Positions 8,490 to 15,954 are shown, counted from the first letter of the stretch. The stretch: DNA of 37,375 nucleotides from Clostridia bacterium (GCA_017470095.1 JAFUFC010000040.1:1-37375), one strand, 5' to 3'. Notes: generated by a model from the sequence alone, not told the origin. Numbers and translations are program-made.

Positions 8490-8570
8490 GGTCGCCATCC
8501 GCCGGTCTACGGCGTCGCACCGTGCAAACGGTGTTGTTTCAGGCGAGATGAGCGAAGGGAGGGAAAACAA
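8490..8570 (+). promoter_or_regulatory. Structured 5' leader of rpsU
   Basis: About 80 bases separate the expected start site from the GTG codon. Two small hairpins are visible: CGCCG/CGGCG (8500-8504 with 8510-8514) and CACCGT-GCAA-ACGGTG (8518-8533). The GGGAGG ribosome site follows. Ribosomal protein leaders often bind the protein they encode. Whether this one does is not known. Confidence 0.45.
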
Positions 8571-8744
8571 GTGTCTGAGGTTCATGTAAACAAGAACGAG
8601 TCTTTGGAAAGCGCTCTCAAGCGGTTTAAGCGTCAGTGTGCGCGCGCTGGTGTGCTGGCTGAAGTCCGTAAGCGCGAACATTACGAAAAGCCCAGCGTGA
8701 AACGCAAGAAGAAGGCAGAAGCCGCCCGTAAGCGGAAGTATTGA
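8571..8744 (+). CDS. rpsU: 30S ribosomal protein S21
   Basis: This small basic ribosomal protein has 57 residues. The sequence begins [22 protein letters not shown], continues with the S21 helix ([18 protein letters not shown]) and ends in the Arg/Lys tail AARKRKY. The length and motif match S21, a small-subunit protein that helps base pairing between mRNA and 16S rRNA. The start is GTG at 8571, eight bases after GGGAGG. The ATG at 8548 is out of frame. The gene stands alone between its own promoter and terminator. Confidence 0.95.
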   Translation: MSEVHVNKNESLESALKRFKRQCARAGVLAEVRKREHYEKPSVKRKKKAEAARKRKY

Positions 8745-8754
8745 TTCGCAAGGC

Positions 8755-8790
8755 AAGAGCCGTCCGGTATCAACCGGGCGGCTCTTTTCT
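8755..8790 (+). terminator. rpsU intrinsic terminator
   Basis: AAGAGCCGTCCGG (8755-8767) pairs with CCGGGCGGCTCTT (8774-8786), with one G-T pair and a 6-base loop, and TTTTCTTGTTT runs from the stem. A second small stem, AGGGGC/GCCCCT, lies at 8811-8827. Confidence 0.85.
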
Positions 8791-8835
8791 TGTTTCCTGC
8801 CATTTGTTATAGGGGCTCCCTGCCCCTTTCATACT

Positions 8836-8996
8836 ATTTGACGTCTAAAAGATTGAAAGCTTCGGGATGAATTTTTCGCTCTGGCCCAGCTGAACGAGTG
8901 GGACGTAGCTGCGCTACGTTGACCGAAATGAAGCAACGCCAGAGCGGAAAAGGCAACCGAAGATTCCATGTTTTAAACGGAGAATCGTATCAAATG
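8836..8996. repeat. Imperfect palindromic element, about 160 bp, MITE- or REP-like
   Basis: This fills the gap between rpsU and the response regulator gene, and no gene is visible in it. The outer ends are inverted copies (ATTTGA near 8836-8841 and TCAAAT near 8990-8995). Further in, TAAAA and CTTCGG match TTTTA and CCGAAG on the right. The core arms CGCTCTGGC (8877-8885) and GCCAGAGCG (8938-8946) are perfect, and a central hairpin ACGTAGC-TGC-GCTACGT sits at 8903-8919. The fold looks like a dispersed non-coding repeat or a structured RNA. I found no second copy in this window. Confidence 0.6.
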
Positions 8997-9024
8997 GAAA
9001 AATAAGGCGGGGATGTGGCATCCC

Positions 9025-9053
9025 TTGCGGCGGATTCCGGATTCATGTATAAT
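9025..9053 (+). promoter_or_regulatory. Promoter of the two-component system, with inverted repeat at -35
   Basis: TTGCGG (9025-9030) and TATAAT (9048-9053) are spaced by 17 bases, and ATG 9093 follows 40 bases later. GGGATG-TGG-CATCCC (9010-9024) abuts the -35 box and could be a regulator site. Confidence 0.7.
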
Positions 9054-9092
9054 AAATAAAAAGATTTTTGGGGAAAGCGGAGGCGCTTTTGA

Positions 9093-9791
9093 ATGAATAA
9101 AAAGAAGCTGATCCTCATTGCCGACGACGAGATCGGCATCCATGAATCCCTGCGCATCTACCTGACACGGGAGGATTATGAGGTCTATTCCGTCTTCCGG
9201 GGAGACGACGTGATGGAGGCGTTCCAGCGCATGCGGCCCGACCTGGTGATTTTGGATATCATGATGCCCGGCCGCATGGGCACCCAGGTGTGCGCCGACA
9301 TCCGGGCCATTTCCATGACGCCCATCATCATGCTCACCGCCAAGGGCGAAGAAGTAGATAAATTGCTGGGCTTTGCCCTGGGCGCGGACGACTACATCGT
9401 CAAGCCTTTTTCGCCCCGGGAGATCGTCTCCCGCATTCAGGTGATTTTCCGGCGGATGAACCAGATGCAGTCCGCCCCGGACCAGGGCAAATTGACGGTG
9501 GGCAACACGGTGATCGACCTAAAGTGCTATGAGGTGCGGGTAAACGGAGAAAGCGTGCTCCTCTCCCCCAAGGAAGTGGAAATTCTGCACCTGATGGCCG
9601 GCCACCCCCGGCAAGTGTTCACCCGAGAGCAATTGCTGGATAACATCTGGGGTTTTGATTTTAACGGCGATCCCCGGGTGGTGGACACCAGCATCAAGCG
9701 CATCCGGAAAAAGCTGCCGGAAGGAACGGATGTGCAGCTGAAATCCGTGTACGGCGTGGGCTACAAGGTGGAGGTGTGGGAGGATGCCTAA
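9093..9791 (+). CDS. OmpR/PhoB-family response regulator
   Basis: This DNA-binding response regulator has 232 residues. The receiver domain covers residues 5-120. It has the acidic pocket (DDE at 11-13), the phosphoacceptor Asp55 in LVILDIMMPG, Thr82 in IIMLTAK and Lys104 in YIVKPFSP. The winged-helix effector domain (about 132-230) shows LSPKEVEILHLMAGHPRQVFTREQLLDNIWG and VVDTSIKRIRKKL, ending in VYGVGYKVE. A GGAGG site precedes ATG 9093. Its end overlaps the histidine kinase start by 8 bases, so the pair is coupled. The kinase phosphorylates it. Its targets are unknown, but an inverted repeat in its own promoter suggests autoregulation. Confidence 0.93.
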   Translation: MNKKKLILIADDEIGIHESLRIYLTREDYEVYSVFRGDDVMEAFQRMRPDLVILDIMMPGRMGTQVCADIRAISMTPIIMLTAKGEEVDKLLGFALGADDYIVKPFSPREIVSRIQVIFRRMNQMQSAPDQGKLTVGNTVIDLKCYEVRVNGESVLLSPKEVEILHLMAGHPRQVFTREQLLDNIWGFDFNGDPRVVDTSIKRIRKKLPEGTDVQLKSVYGVGYKVEVWEDA

Positions 9792-11502
9792 GTGGTCCTC
9801 TCTGGTCGGCCGGTTTGTGGTGCAGATGATCATATGCGTGCTGCTAACAGCCATTTTATCGGTGGGCCTGAGCAGCTATTTTTTTCATGATTCCTATTCC
9901 GGCGTCAGCTTCGGCGTCATGCGGGAAAGCCTGCGGGACGCCCGGCGGCTGCTGAGCCAGTACCAGGAGGGCAAAATCACGCAAGAGGCCCTGCGCCAAG
10001 CGGTGAACCCCGTGCTGACCACTGACGGAGGGTTTTTCATGCTGCTGGATTTGGATCAAAACGTGCTGGCCTACACCGAATCGGCGGCTCCGTATTTTGC
10101 CGGGGACACCCTGCCTTCCCTGCTTTCCGAACTGGAGCAGGAGCGCAGCGCCACCGTGCGGAAGAAAGAGGGCAATACCCGGGTGCTGATGATGGGCGAA
10201 AAGTCCGCCGCGGGCTACGCGCTTATCGGCCGGCCCACCCGCATTTTCCGGGGAGTGGCGGCCAATTTCCGCATCCGGCTGCTGGTGTCGATGGGAGCCA
10301 TTCTGCTGGTAGTGGTGCTCACCTCCCTATGGGCAACCCGGCGGGCGGCAAAAGCGTCCCGAATGATCACCCAAATGGCCGGGCGATTGGCGGACGGGGA
10401 GCAGATGACTGTGCCAGAAAACCTGCCCGGCACCGAAATGCAGGAAATTGCCCGGGCACTGAACGATATGTCCCGCACGGTGGCCCGGGCCATCCGGGAC
10501 CTGAAATACGAAAAGGAAACCATGGCCCTGGTACTGGAAGGCCTGAACGAGGGCATTCTGGCCGTGGACGAACAGGGCGGCATCCTGCACGAAAACGAAG
10601 CTGCCTGGAAATTGCTGGGCGGCGATGATACCCCAGCTTATGAAGCAGTGATGGCCGCGCTGCGGGAAGAGCGGGCGGAAAACAGCTGGGATGCTCGGTA
10701 CGCCACTGGGGAGCGGATTCTGTTTTTTGCCGTTTCCCGACTGCCGATAGTGAACGGCCACAGCCGGGGCACCGTGGCCCTGATTCGGGATATTACGGAG
10801 CAAGAGCGCCTGGAGCGCACCCGGCACGATTATGTGGCCAATATTTCCCACGAGCTGCGCACACCCCTGTCCTCCATCCGGGGACTGGGGGAAGGGCTGC
10901 GAGACGGCATGGTGACCGAAGAAAAGGACAAGATGCGCTACTACAACATCATTGCTGAGGAAGCCACCCGCCTGTCTCGGCTGGTGAACGACCTGCTGGA
11001 ATTATCCAGTTTGCAATCCAATCCCGCCGCTTTTGAAGAAGAAACGGTAGACCCCAACGAACTAATCTATGATCTCCACGACCGTAACGATTCCCTGTTC
11101 ATCCAAAAGGGCTTGGCTTTTTCCCGTTCCCTGCCCCAGGATCCCCTGCCGAATATCCGCTCCAATGAGGACCGGCTGTCTCAAGCCCTGACCATTTTCC
11201 TGGATAATGCCCGGAAATATACACCAACTGGCGGCGCCGTGACCATCGGCGCAGAAAAGACGCCTCAGGGTGTACGCTTCTTCGTGCGGGATACGGGCAT
11301 TGGCATGGATGACGAAACCAAGGAGCTTGCCTTCGAGCGCTTCCATCAGGCTGAGCGGGGCCGCAGCGACAAGGGCAGCGGCCTGGGCCTGGCCATCGCT
11401 CGGGAAGTACTGCAAAAAATGGGCATTGTCATCCAGGTGAAAAGCCAACTGGGCAAAGGCAGCGAATTTTCCTTTACGATTCCAGCAAAGAGCGAGAAAT
11501 AG
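9784..11502 (+). CDS. Membrane sensor histidine kinase, partner of the preceding regulator
   Basis: This PhoR/ResE/WalK-like kinase has 572 residues. Membrane segment 1 is at about residues 11-34, and an extracytoplasmic sensor domain of about 130 residues follows. Membrane segment 2 (about 165-186) leads into a HAMP linker. A PAS-like domain covers about 240-340 (ALVLEGLNEGILAVDEQGGILHENEAAW). The dimerisation domain carries His356 in NISHELRTPLSSIRG, and the ATPase domain shows the N box (FLDNARKYTP), G1 (DTGIGMDDE), the F box (AFERFHQAERGR) and G2 (GSGLGLAIA). All catalytic motifs look intact. The start overlaps the regulator stop. The signal sensed is unknown. The gene ends in TAG, evidence that TAG is a normal stop in this organism. 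Confidence 0.93.
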   Translation: MPKWSSLVGRFVVQMIICVLLTAILSVGLSSYFFHDSYSGVSFGVMRESLRDARRLLSQYQEGKITQEALRQAVNPVLTTDGGFFMLLDLDQNVLAYTESAAPYFAGDTLPSLLSELEQERSATVRKKEGNTRVLMMGEKSAAGYALIGRPTRIFRGVAANFRIRLLVSMGAILLVVVLTSLWATRRAAKASRMITQMAGRLADGEQMTVPENLPGTEMQEIARALNDMSRTVARAIRDLKYEKETMALVLEGLNEGILAVDEQGGILHENEAAWKLLGGDDTPAYEAVMAALREERAENSWDARYATGERILFFAVSRLPIVNGHSRGTVALIRDITEQERLERTRHDYVANISHELRTPLSSIRGLGEGLRDGMVTEEKDKMRYYNIIAEEATRLSRLVNDLLELSSLQSNPAAFEEETVDPNELIYDLHDRNDSLFIQKGLAFSRSLPQDPLPNIRSNEDRLSQALTIFLDNARKYTPTGGAVTIGAEKTPQGVRFFVRDTGIGMDDETKELAFERFHQAERGRSDKGSGLGLAIAREVLQKMGIVIQVKSQLGKGSEFSFTIPAKSEK

Positions 11503-11531
11503 TTTTCATTTTGACGAAAATATGCTATACT
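11503..11531 (+). promoter_or_regulatory. Possible promoter for the DUF624 gene
   Basis: TTTTCA (11503-11508) and TATACT (11526-11531) are 17 bases apart in the 70-base gap after the kinase. The -35 box is weak. A TTGACG at 11511 is too close to this -10 to be its partner. Confidence 0.35.
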
Positions 11532-11572
11532 GTACAAAAGCATTGATTTGATCATGTCTGGAGGATGAATTC

Positions 11573-12601
11573 ATGTTCGGGAAAATGATGAACAGCTTTT
11601 ACTATGGGAAAAGCGGCAAAGGGGATTTCCGAAAGGAGGACCTGCCCAAGAACCGGTGGCAGCTTTTCTGGGAAATGCTGCGGGTGCGCTTTTCCTCTTT
11701 GGTGCGGCTGAATTTGATGACCATTGCCGCCTGGCTGCCCATGATCATCCTGATCGGTTACTGCATTTCCACGATCTTTAACGCCATGGTGGTCAGCAGC
11801 GATTATCTCACATACCAGCAAACCGGCGATCTGGGCAACCTGACCGAAGATCAGGTGCAGGCCATCGTTGCCTCCGGCATCGATGTGGAGCGGCTGGTGG
11901 GCGATGTGATCCATAATATGGTCTACACCTTCTGCCTGTGGTGCATCCCCTGTATTCTGATCACCGGCCCGGTGAAAGCTGGCGTGGCTTATGTGACCCG
12001 CAACTGGGCCCGGGACGAGCACGCCTTCATATGGAGCGATTTTAAAGACGCCGTAAAGGAGAATTGGAAGCAGGCTCTGGGCATTTCCGCCATCACGTCG
12101 GTGCTGCCGCTGGTAGTGTATCTGGCGTATCAATTTTATGGCGAGCAGGCCCGGAGCAGCATGATCTTTATGGTGCCGCAAATGCTGGTGGTCATGCTGG
12201 GCATCGTGTGGGCCCTGGGTTGCCTGTTCTTCTACCCGGTGATAGTAACATACAAAGTTTCCTTCTCCCAGCTGATCAAAAACGGCCTGATCATGGCCGT
12301 GGCCCGGCTGCCCCAGACGGTGGGCATCCGCCTGCTCCTGCTGCTGCCAGTGGCGCTTTGCGCAGCCGCCTTCCTGCTCACCGGCTCCCTCATTGCCTTC
12401 CTGGTGCTGGGCGGCTATTATATCCTGCTGGGCTATGCCCTCAGCCGCTTCATTGGCGCCAGCTACACCAATGGGGTCTTTGATAAATACATCAATTCCC
12501 ACATGGAAGGCGTGCAGATCAACCGGGGGCTGGCCACCGAAAGCGATGACGACGAAGAAGATGAGGAGGACGAAGAAAACAATCCCGCTTCTCCTCAATA
12601 A
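11573..12601 (+). CDS. DUF624 (YesL-like) multi-pass membrane protein
   Basis: This integral membrane protein has 342 residues. It shows about six hydrophobic segments (roughly 43-70, 118-140, 165-185, 195-225 and a long pair at 245-290). The cytoplasmic loop signature GPVKAGVAYVTRNWARDEHAFIWSDFKDAVKENWKQAL is diagnostic of DUF624 proteins, which often lie near sugar transporter or two-component genes in Firmicutes. Their biochemical role is not established. The C-terminal 25 residues are strongly acidic (DDDEEDEEDEE), unlike most members. GGAGG lies eight bases before ATG 11573. It follows the two-component pair by 70 bases and may be regulated with it. Confidence 0.8.
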   Translation: MFGKMMNSFYYGKSGKGDFRKEDLPKNRWQLFWEMLRVRFSSLVRLNLMTIAAWLPMIILIGYCISTIFNAMVVSSDYLTYQQTGDLGNLTEDQVQAIVASGIDVERLVGDVIHNMVYTFCLWCIPCILITGPVKAGVAYVTRNWARDEHAFIWSDFKDAVKENWKQALGISAITSVLPLVVYLAYQFYGEQARSSMIFMVPQMLVVMLGIVWALGCLFFYPVIVTYKVSFSQLIKNGLIMAVARLPQTVGIRLLLLLPVALCAAAFLLTGSLIAFLVLGGYYILLGYALSRFIGASYTNGVFDKYINSHMEGVQINRGLATESDDDEEDEEDEENNPASPQ

Positions 12602-12605
12602 ATTT

Positions 12606-12636
12606 CACATGGATTGATCCCTTCGTGCGCATACTA
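12606..12636 (+). promoter_or_regulatory. Possible sigma-G-type promoter for the spore protein gene
   Basis: CATACTA (12630-12636) matches the sigma-G/sigma-F class -10 element found before small acid-soluble spore protein genes. The -35 element is weak; CACAT at 12606-12610 is the nearest candidate and its spacing is long. Transcription would begin near 12643, just after the left arm of the hairpin at 12625-12666. Confidence 0.45.
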
Positions 12637-12666
12637 TCCTCTATAAGGAGATGATAGGATGCGCAC
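12625..12666 (+). promoter_or_regulatory. Hairpin enclosing ribosome site and start codon of the spore protein gene
   Basis: GTGCGCAT (12625-12632) pairs perfectly with ATGCGCAC (12659-12666), whose first three bases are the start codon. The stem continues with CTATC/GATAG after one mismatch, then two more pairs. The loop (12642-12649) holds most of the AAGGAG ribosome site. In all, 15 of 17 positions pair. A transcript starting upstream would have its start codon buried. One starting at the sigma-G-like promoter would lack the left arm. Confidence 0.6.
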
Positions 12667-12865
12667 GCTTTCACAAGAGGAACGCTGCAAATACGAGGTG
12701 GCCCAAGAGCTGGGCTTGCTGCCCAAATTACAGCAGGTTGGCTGGGCCGGGCTGAGTACCGCGGAAAGCGGGCGCATCGGCGGCCTGGTGGGCGCCCGGA
12801 TGAAGCAGCGCCGAAAGGAACAGGAGCAATGTATACCGCCTTTGCCCACGTCTACGACGCCTTGA
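12659..12865 (+). CDS. Alpha/beta-type small acid-soluble spore protein (SASP)
   Basis: This DNA-binding spore protein has 68 residues. It carries both signatures of the family: KYEVAQELGLLPKL near residue 11 (the conserved K-Y-E-x-A-x-E-L-G with the germination protease site region) and GWAGLSTAESGRIGGLVGARMKQR in the second helix, as in clostridial SASPs. These proteins coat spore DNA and protect it from UV and heat, and the GPR protease degrades them at germination. The last ~12 residues (CIPPLPTSTTP) are not SASP-like and arise from reading 37 bases into the methyltransferase gene. AAGGAG is eight bases upstream. The start codon is in a hairpin, and a forespore-type -10 element lies just upstream. 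The gene is the main evidence that the organism sporulates. Confidence 0.8.
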   Translation: MRTLSQEERCKYEVAQELGLLPKLQQVGWAGLSTAESGRIGGLVGARMKQRRKEQEQCIPPLPTSTTP

Positions 12866-13575
12866 TGGACACCGTCGATTATACCGCCTGGGCCCATCAT
12901 TACCGGGAATTGATGAACATGTGCGCCGTGCCCTTGAAGGGAAAGTGCGTGGAATGCGCCTGCGGCACAGGCAGTATCACCCTGCCGCTCAAAAAAATAG
13001 GCTATCAGATGACAGGCGTGGACCTGTCGGAGGAAATGCTGGCCACCGCCATGGCAAAAGCCCGGAAAGAAGGGCTGAACGTGCCCTTCGTCAAGCAGGA
13101 CATGTGCGCCCTGAGCGTGCCCAGCCGGGTGCACTGCGTGCTGGCCACCTGCGACGGGGTGAATTACCTGACCACCCCGGAAAAGGCGCAGGCTTTTTTC
13201 GCCGCCGCCTATGCCGCCCTGCGCCCCGGCGGCGCGCTGATTTTTGACGTATCGACCCCGGAAAAGCTGTCCGGCACCCTGGGCAACCATACCCTGTTTT
13301 CCGACGATGATGAGATTTCCTATATCTGGCGCAATCATTTCGACGAAAAAACCGCCTGTGTCCACCTGGATCTGTCGATCTTCACCCGCCGCCCGGACGG
13401 AGCCTACAACCGGATGGAGGAGCATCAGGTTCAGCGGGCCCACAGCCGGGCGGAATTGCGCACCTGGCTCAAGCAGGCAGGCTTTGCCGACATTCATTTT
13501 TACGGTCGCCAGCGCATGACGCAGCCCCGCCCCGGCGATGACCGCTGGCACGTGACGGCTGTGAAGAGAACATAA
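12829..13575 (+). CDS. Class I SAM-dependent methyltransferase
   Basis: This Rossmann-fold methyltransferase has 248 residues. It begins MYTAFAHVYDALMD, the usual opening of this Firmicutes family. Motif I is VECACGTGSITLPL (about residues 41-54), with the acidic loop VDLSEEML next (about 64-71) and QDMCAL further on. The post-motif sequence ALRPGGALIFDV is typical. The substrate cannot be identified. GGAGCA lies just upstream of ATG 12829, inside the SASP gene, which it overlaps by 37 bases. This overlap couples a presumably vegetative enzyme to a spore gene. A strong shared terminator follows. Confidence 0.85.
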   Translation: MYTAFAHVYDALMDTVDYTAWAHHYRELMNMCAVPLKGKCVECACGTGSITLPLKKIGYQMTGVDLSEEMLATAMAKARKEGLNVPFVKQDMCALSVPSRVHCVLATCDGVNYLTTPEKAQAFFAAAYAALRPGGALIFDVSTPEKLSGTLGNHTLFSDDDEISYIWRNHFDEKTACVHLDLSIFTRRPDGAYNRMEEHQVQRAHSRAELRTWLKQAGFADIHFYGRQRMTQPRPGDDRWHVTAVKRT

Positions 13576-13576
13576 A

Positions 13577-13630
13577 AAAAGTAAGGCGGAGGAACCGTTT
13601 TTTGAGAAGGGTTCCTCCGCCTTTATTTTA
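13577..13630. terminator. Bidirectional terminator between methyltransferase and alaS
   Basis: AAGGCGGAGGAACC (13583-13596) and GGTTCCTCCGCCTT (13610-13623) form a perfect 14-bp stem with a 13-base loop. TATTTTATTA follows on the plus strand. On the minus strand the stem is followed by ACTTTTTTT. It serves both convergent genes. Confidence 0.92.
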
Positions 13631-13644
13631 TTATTTTCGTGTCA

Positions 13645-15615
13645 TCAAGCCTGACGGCCAATGGTGGCCTTGATGCGGCGCACGCCGGCAGAGGAGGATT
13701 CTTCCTTCTGAATCTTGAAGGACACCAGATCGCCGGTGTTGGAAGCGTGGGGGCCGCCGCAGATTTCCTTGGAGAATTTGCCCATGGTGTAGACCTTCAC
13801 CTTTTCGCCATACTTGCTCTCAAACAGGCCGATAGCGCCCTGGGCCTTGGCCTCGGCCACGGTCATTTCTTCCATGGTGACAGGGGCCTTGGCCTGGATG
13901 GCTACGTTGACCAGCCGTTCAGTTTCGGCGATTTCTTCGGGGGTCATTTTCCGGCCGAAGGTAAAGTCAAAACGCAGGCGTTCGGCGGTGATGTTGCTGC
14001 CCTTCTGCTTCACCTCGTCCCCCAGCACTTTGCGCAGGGCAGCCTGCAGCAGATGGGTGGCGGTGTGCAGGCAAGCAGTCTGTTCGCTGGCGTCGGCCAA
14101 GCCGCCCTTGAAGCGCTGCTCTGCGCCGGCGTGGCTGGTTTCCTGGTGCTGCTTGAAACGCTGGGCAAAGTCCTCTTCATCCACCTTCAATCCCTTTTCG
14201 GCAGCCAGTTCGATGGTCATTTCAATGGGGAAACCATAGGTATCATACAGCTTGAAAGCGCTGCGGCCATCCATGGTGGTCAAAGTGGAAAGCCGGGCGT
14301 TAATGGCGTTTTTAAGGGCGGCGAGATCGCCCTGCTGAGCCGCTTCGATAATAGGCATCATGTCCGGCGAAGGACGCAGGCGCTTGGTTTCGGCGTGCTG
14401 CTTGGCGCAGGTAACCGGGTCGGCATCGGCAAGGATGGATTCCAGCAGGGCGCGGGTATTCTGAATGTTGTTGTATACCTTGTCAAACTCTTTTTCGCCC
14501 TGCTTCAAGGTGCGGGCAAAGCGGTCCTCTTCCAGCTTCAGCTGTTCCAGCACAAAGGCGGCGTTTTCCGTCAATTCGGGATACACTTCGCTGTACTGGT
14601 CGATGATCACCTGGGCGATCTTGCCGGTGAAGCCGCTTTCCATGCCCAGCTGCATGGCGTAACGCACGGCCCGGCGGATCAGGCGGCGCAGGATGTAGCC
14701 CTGGTCCACATTGGAGGGGGACACGCCCCGGGGATCGCCCAGGATGAAGGTGGCGGTGCGCATATGATCGGCAATGATGCGGAAGGCCTTCGTAGTCGCT
14801 TCATCCTCGTCATACCGCTTGCCGGAGAGCTCCGCGATCTTGGCCAGGATACCTTCAAAAATATCGGTTTCGTACACGCTCTTTTTGCCGGTCAGCACGC
14901 ACACGGTGCGCTCCAGGCCCATACCGGTGTCCACATTCTTCTGCTCCAGGGGGAGGAAAGAGCCGTCCTGCTGCTTGTTGTACTGCATGAACACGTCGTT
15001 CCAGATTTCCAGGTACGCGCCGCATTTGCAGGCAGGGGAGCAGTCGGGGCCGCAGGGCTCCTTCACGATCATGAACATTTCCGTGTCCGGGCCGCAAGGG
15101 CCGGTGATGCCAGCGGGGCCCCACCAGTTGTGCTCCTTGGGCAGGTAGAAAAGATGGTCGTCCTTCACCCCGCAACTGCACCACAGATTGGCCGCTTCCT
15201 CATCCCGGGGGCAATCGGTATCGCCCTCAAAGACAGTAAAGGCCAGCTTGTCCTGATCGATGCCCAGCCATTCTTCACTGGTCAAAAATTCCCAGCTCCA
15301 GGGGATCATTTCCTTCTTGAAGTAATCGCCCAGGCTCCAGTTGCCCAGCATTTCAAAGAAGGTCAAATGGCTCATATCGCCCACGTCGTCGATATCGCCG
15401 GTACGGATGCACTTCTGCACGTCGGTGAGCCGGTTGCCGGCGGGATGCTTCTGGCCCAGCAGATAAGGCACCAGGGGATGCATGCCGGCGGTGGTGAAGA
15501 GCACGGTGGGGTCGTTTTCCGGAATGACGGAAGCGGAGGGAATCACCTTATGGCCCTTTTCCTGAAAGAACTTCAGCCACAGGGAGCGCAGATCATTGGC
15601 GGTCAGGGATCTCAT
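13645..15615 (-). CDS. alaS: Alanyl-tRNA synthetase, short form without C-Ala domain
   Basis: This enzyme charges tRNA-Ala. The catalytic class II core is clear: the start LRSLWLKFFQEKGHKVIPSAS, FTTAGMHPLVPYLLG, CIRTGDIDDVG, FFEMLGNWSLGDYF, and GMGLERTVCVL. The editing domain has its zinc site, HTATH (His517, His521) and CGGPH (Cys619, His623). At 656 residues it ends right after the editing domain. Standard bacterial AlaRS is about 870 and carries a C-terminal C-Ala domain. Compared with the common form there is an extra charged segment of about 60 residues (roughly 385-450) just before the conserved LYDTYGFP motif at 456-463. Short forms are known in some bacteria. A T-box leader and a strong promoter precede it. 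It is convergent with the methyltransferase gene. Confidence 0.92.
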   Translation of the reverse strand: MRSLTANDLRSLWLKFFQEKGHKVIPSASVIPENDPTVLFTTAGMHPLVPYLLGQKHPAGNRLTDVQKCIRTGDIDDVGDMSHLTFFEMLGNWSLGDYFKKEMIPWSWEFLTSEEWLGIDQDKLAFTVFEGDTDCPRDEEAANLWCSCGVKDDHLFYLPKEHNWWGPAGITGPCGPDTEMFMIVKEPCGPDCSPACKCGAYLEIWNDVFMQYNKQQDGSFLPLEQKNVDTGMGLERTVCVLTGKKSVYETDIFEGILAKIAELSGKRYDEDEATTKAFRIIADHMRTATFILGDPRGVSPSNVDQGYILRRLIRRAVRYAMQLGMESGFTGKIAQVIIDQYSEVYPELTENAAFVLEQLKLEEDRFARTLKQGEKEFDKVYNNIQNTRALLESILADADPVTCAKQHAETKRLRPSPDMMPIIEAAQQGDLAALKNAINARLSTLTTMDGRSAFKLYDTYGFPIEMTIELAAEKGLKVDEEDFAQRFKQHQETSHAGAEQRFKGGLADASEQTACLHTATHLLQAALRKVLGDEVKQKGSNITAERLRFDFTFGRKMTPEEIAETERLVNVAIQAKAPVTMEEMTVAEAKAQGAIGLFESKYGEKVKVYTMGKFSKEICGGPHASNTGDLVSFKIQKEESSSAGVRRIKATIGRQA

Positions 15616-15634
15616 GGGAATCAGTCTCCTTTAT

Positions 15635-15891
15635 AAAAAATAGAAGTGTGCCTCTTCTTCCTTTGAAGACGAACAGACACACTGGATTCGCGGTACCACT
15701 TCAATTGATGCTTTCGCATCCACCTCGATGCTGATAACGGGAGCGCCCGACCCGCCATACTTTCCTTTCGTGTTCCGGCGGATGGCTCGGCAGCGGCCCT
15801 GCTTTCCTTCCGTGCCGGGCTTCCACCGCCCCCGGTTCGCTTGCCGGAATCAAAAAGCATTTTTCTGCCTCACAGCCTGTATGCGATTTGC
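15635..15891 (-). promoter_or_regulatory. T-box leader controlling alaS
   Basis: On the minus strand the conserved T-box sequence AAGTGGTACCGCGA lies at 15688-15701. Downstream of it an intrinsic terminator forms from AGTGTG/CACACT arms (15678-15683 with 15645-15650), closed by TTTTTT at 15635-15640. The T-box can pair instead in an antiterminator when uncharged tRNA binds. About 190 bases upstream form the Stem I region with a GGTGGAAGCCCGG distal segment. Candidate Ala specifier triplets are GCT (15792-15794) and the adjacent GCC (15789-15791). I could not fold the leader to choose between them. This accounts for the whole interval from the promoter to the alaS ribosome site. Confidence 0.9.
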
Positions 15892-15897
15892 TTTGAC

Positions 15898-15926
15898 AGT
15901 ATACCCCGAATGGGCTTTTCTGTCAA
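15898..15926 (-). promoter_or_regulatory. alaS promoter
   Basis: On the minus strand TTGACA (15921-15926) and TATACT (15898-15903) are spaced by 17 bases. Transcription would begin near 15891, at the 5' end of the T-box leader. Confidence 0.88.
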
Positions 15927-15954
15927 GTGGCGATGCATGCAAGGTTCCGCTTCA

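Noticed and set aside
11511-11516. TTGACG as -35 box of the DUF624 gene
   Set aside because: It is only 9 bases from the TATACT -10 box, and no -10 is seen at the right distance downstream.
13639-15636. Long plus-strand open frame opposite alaS
   Set aside because: It mirrors the third-base GC bias of alaS, gives a His- and Gly-rich sequence with no domain, and has no ribosome site.
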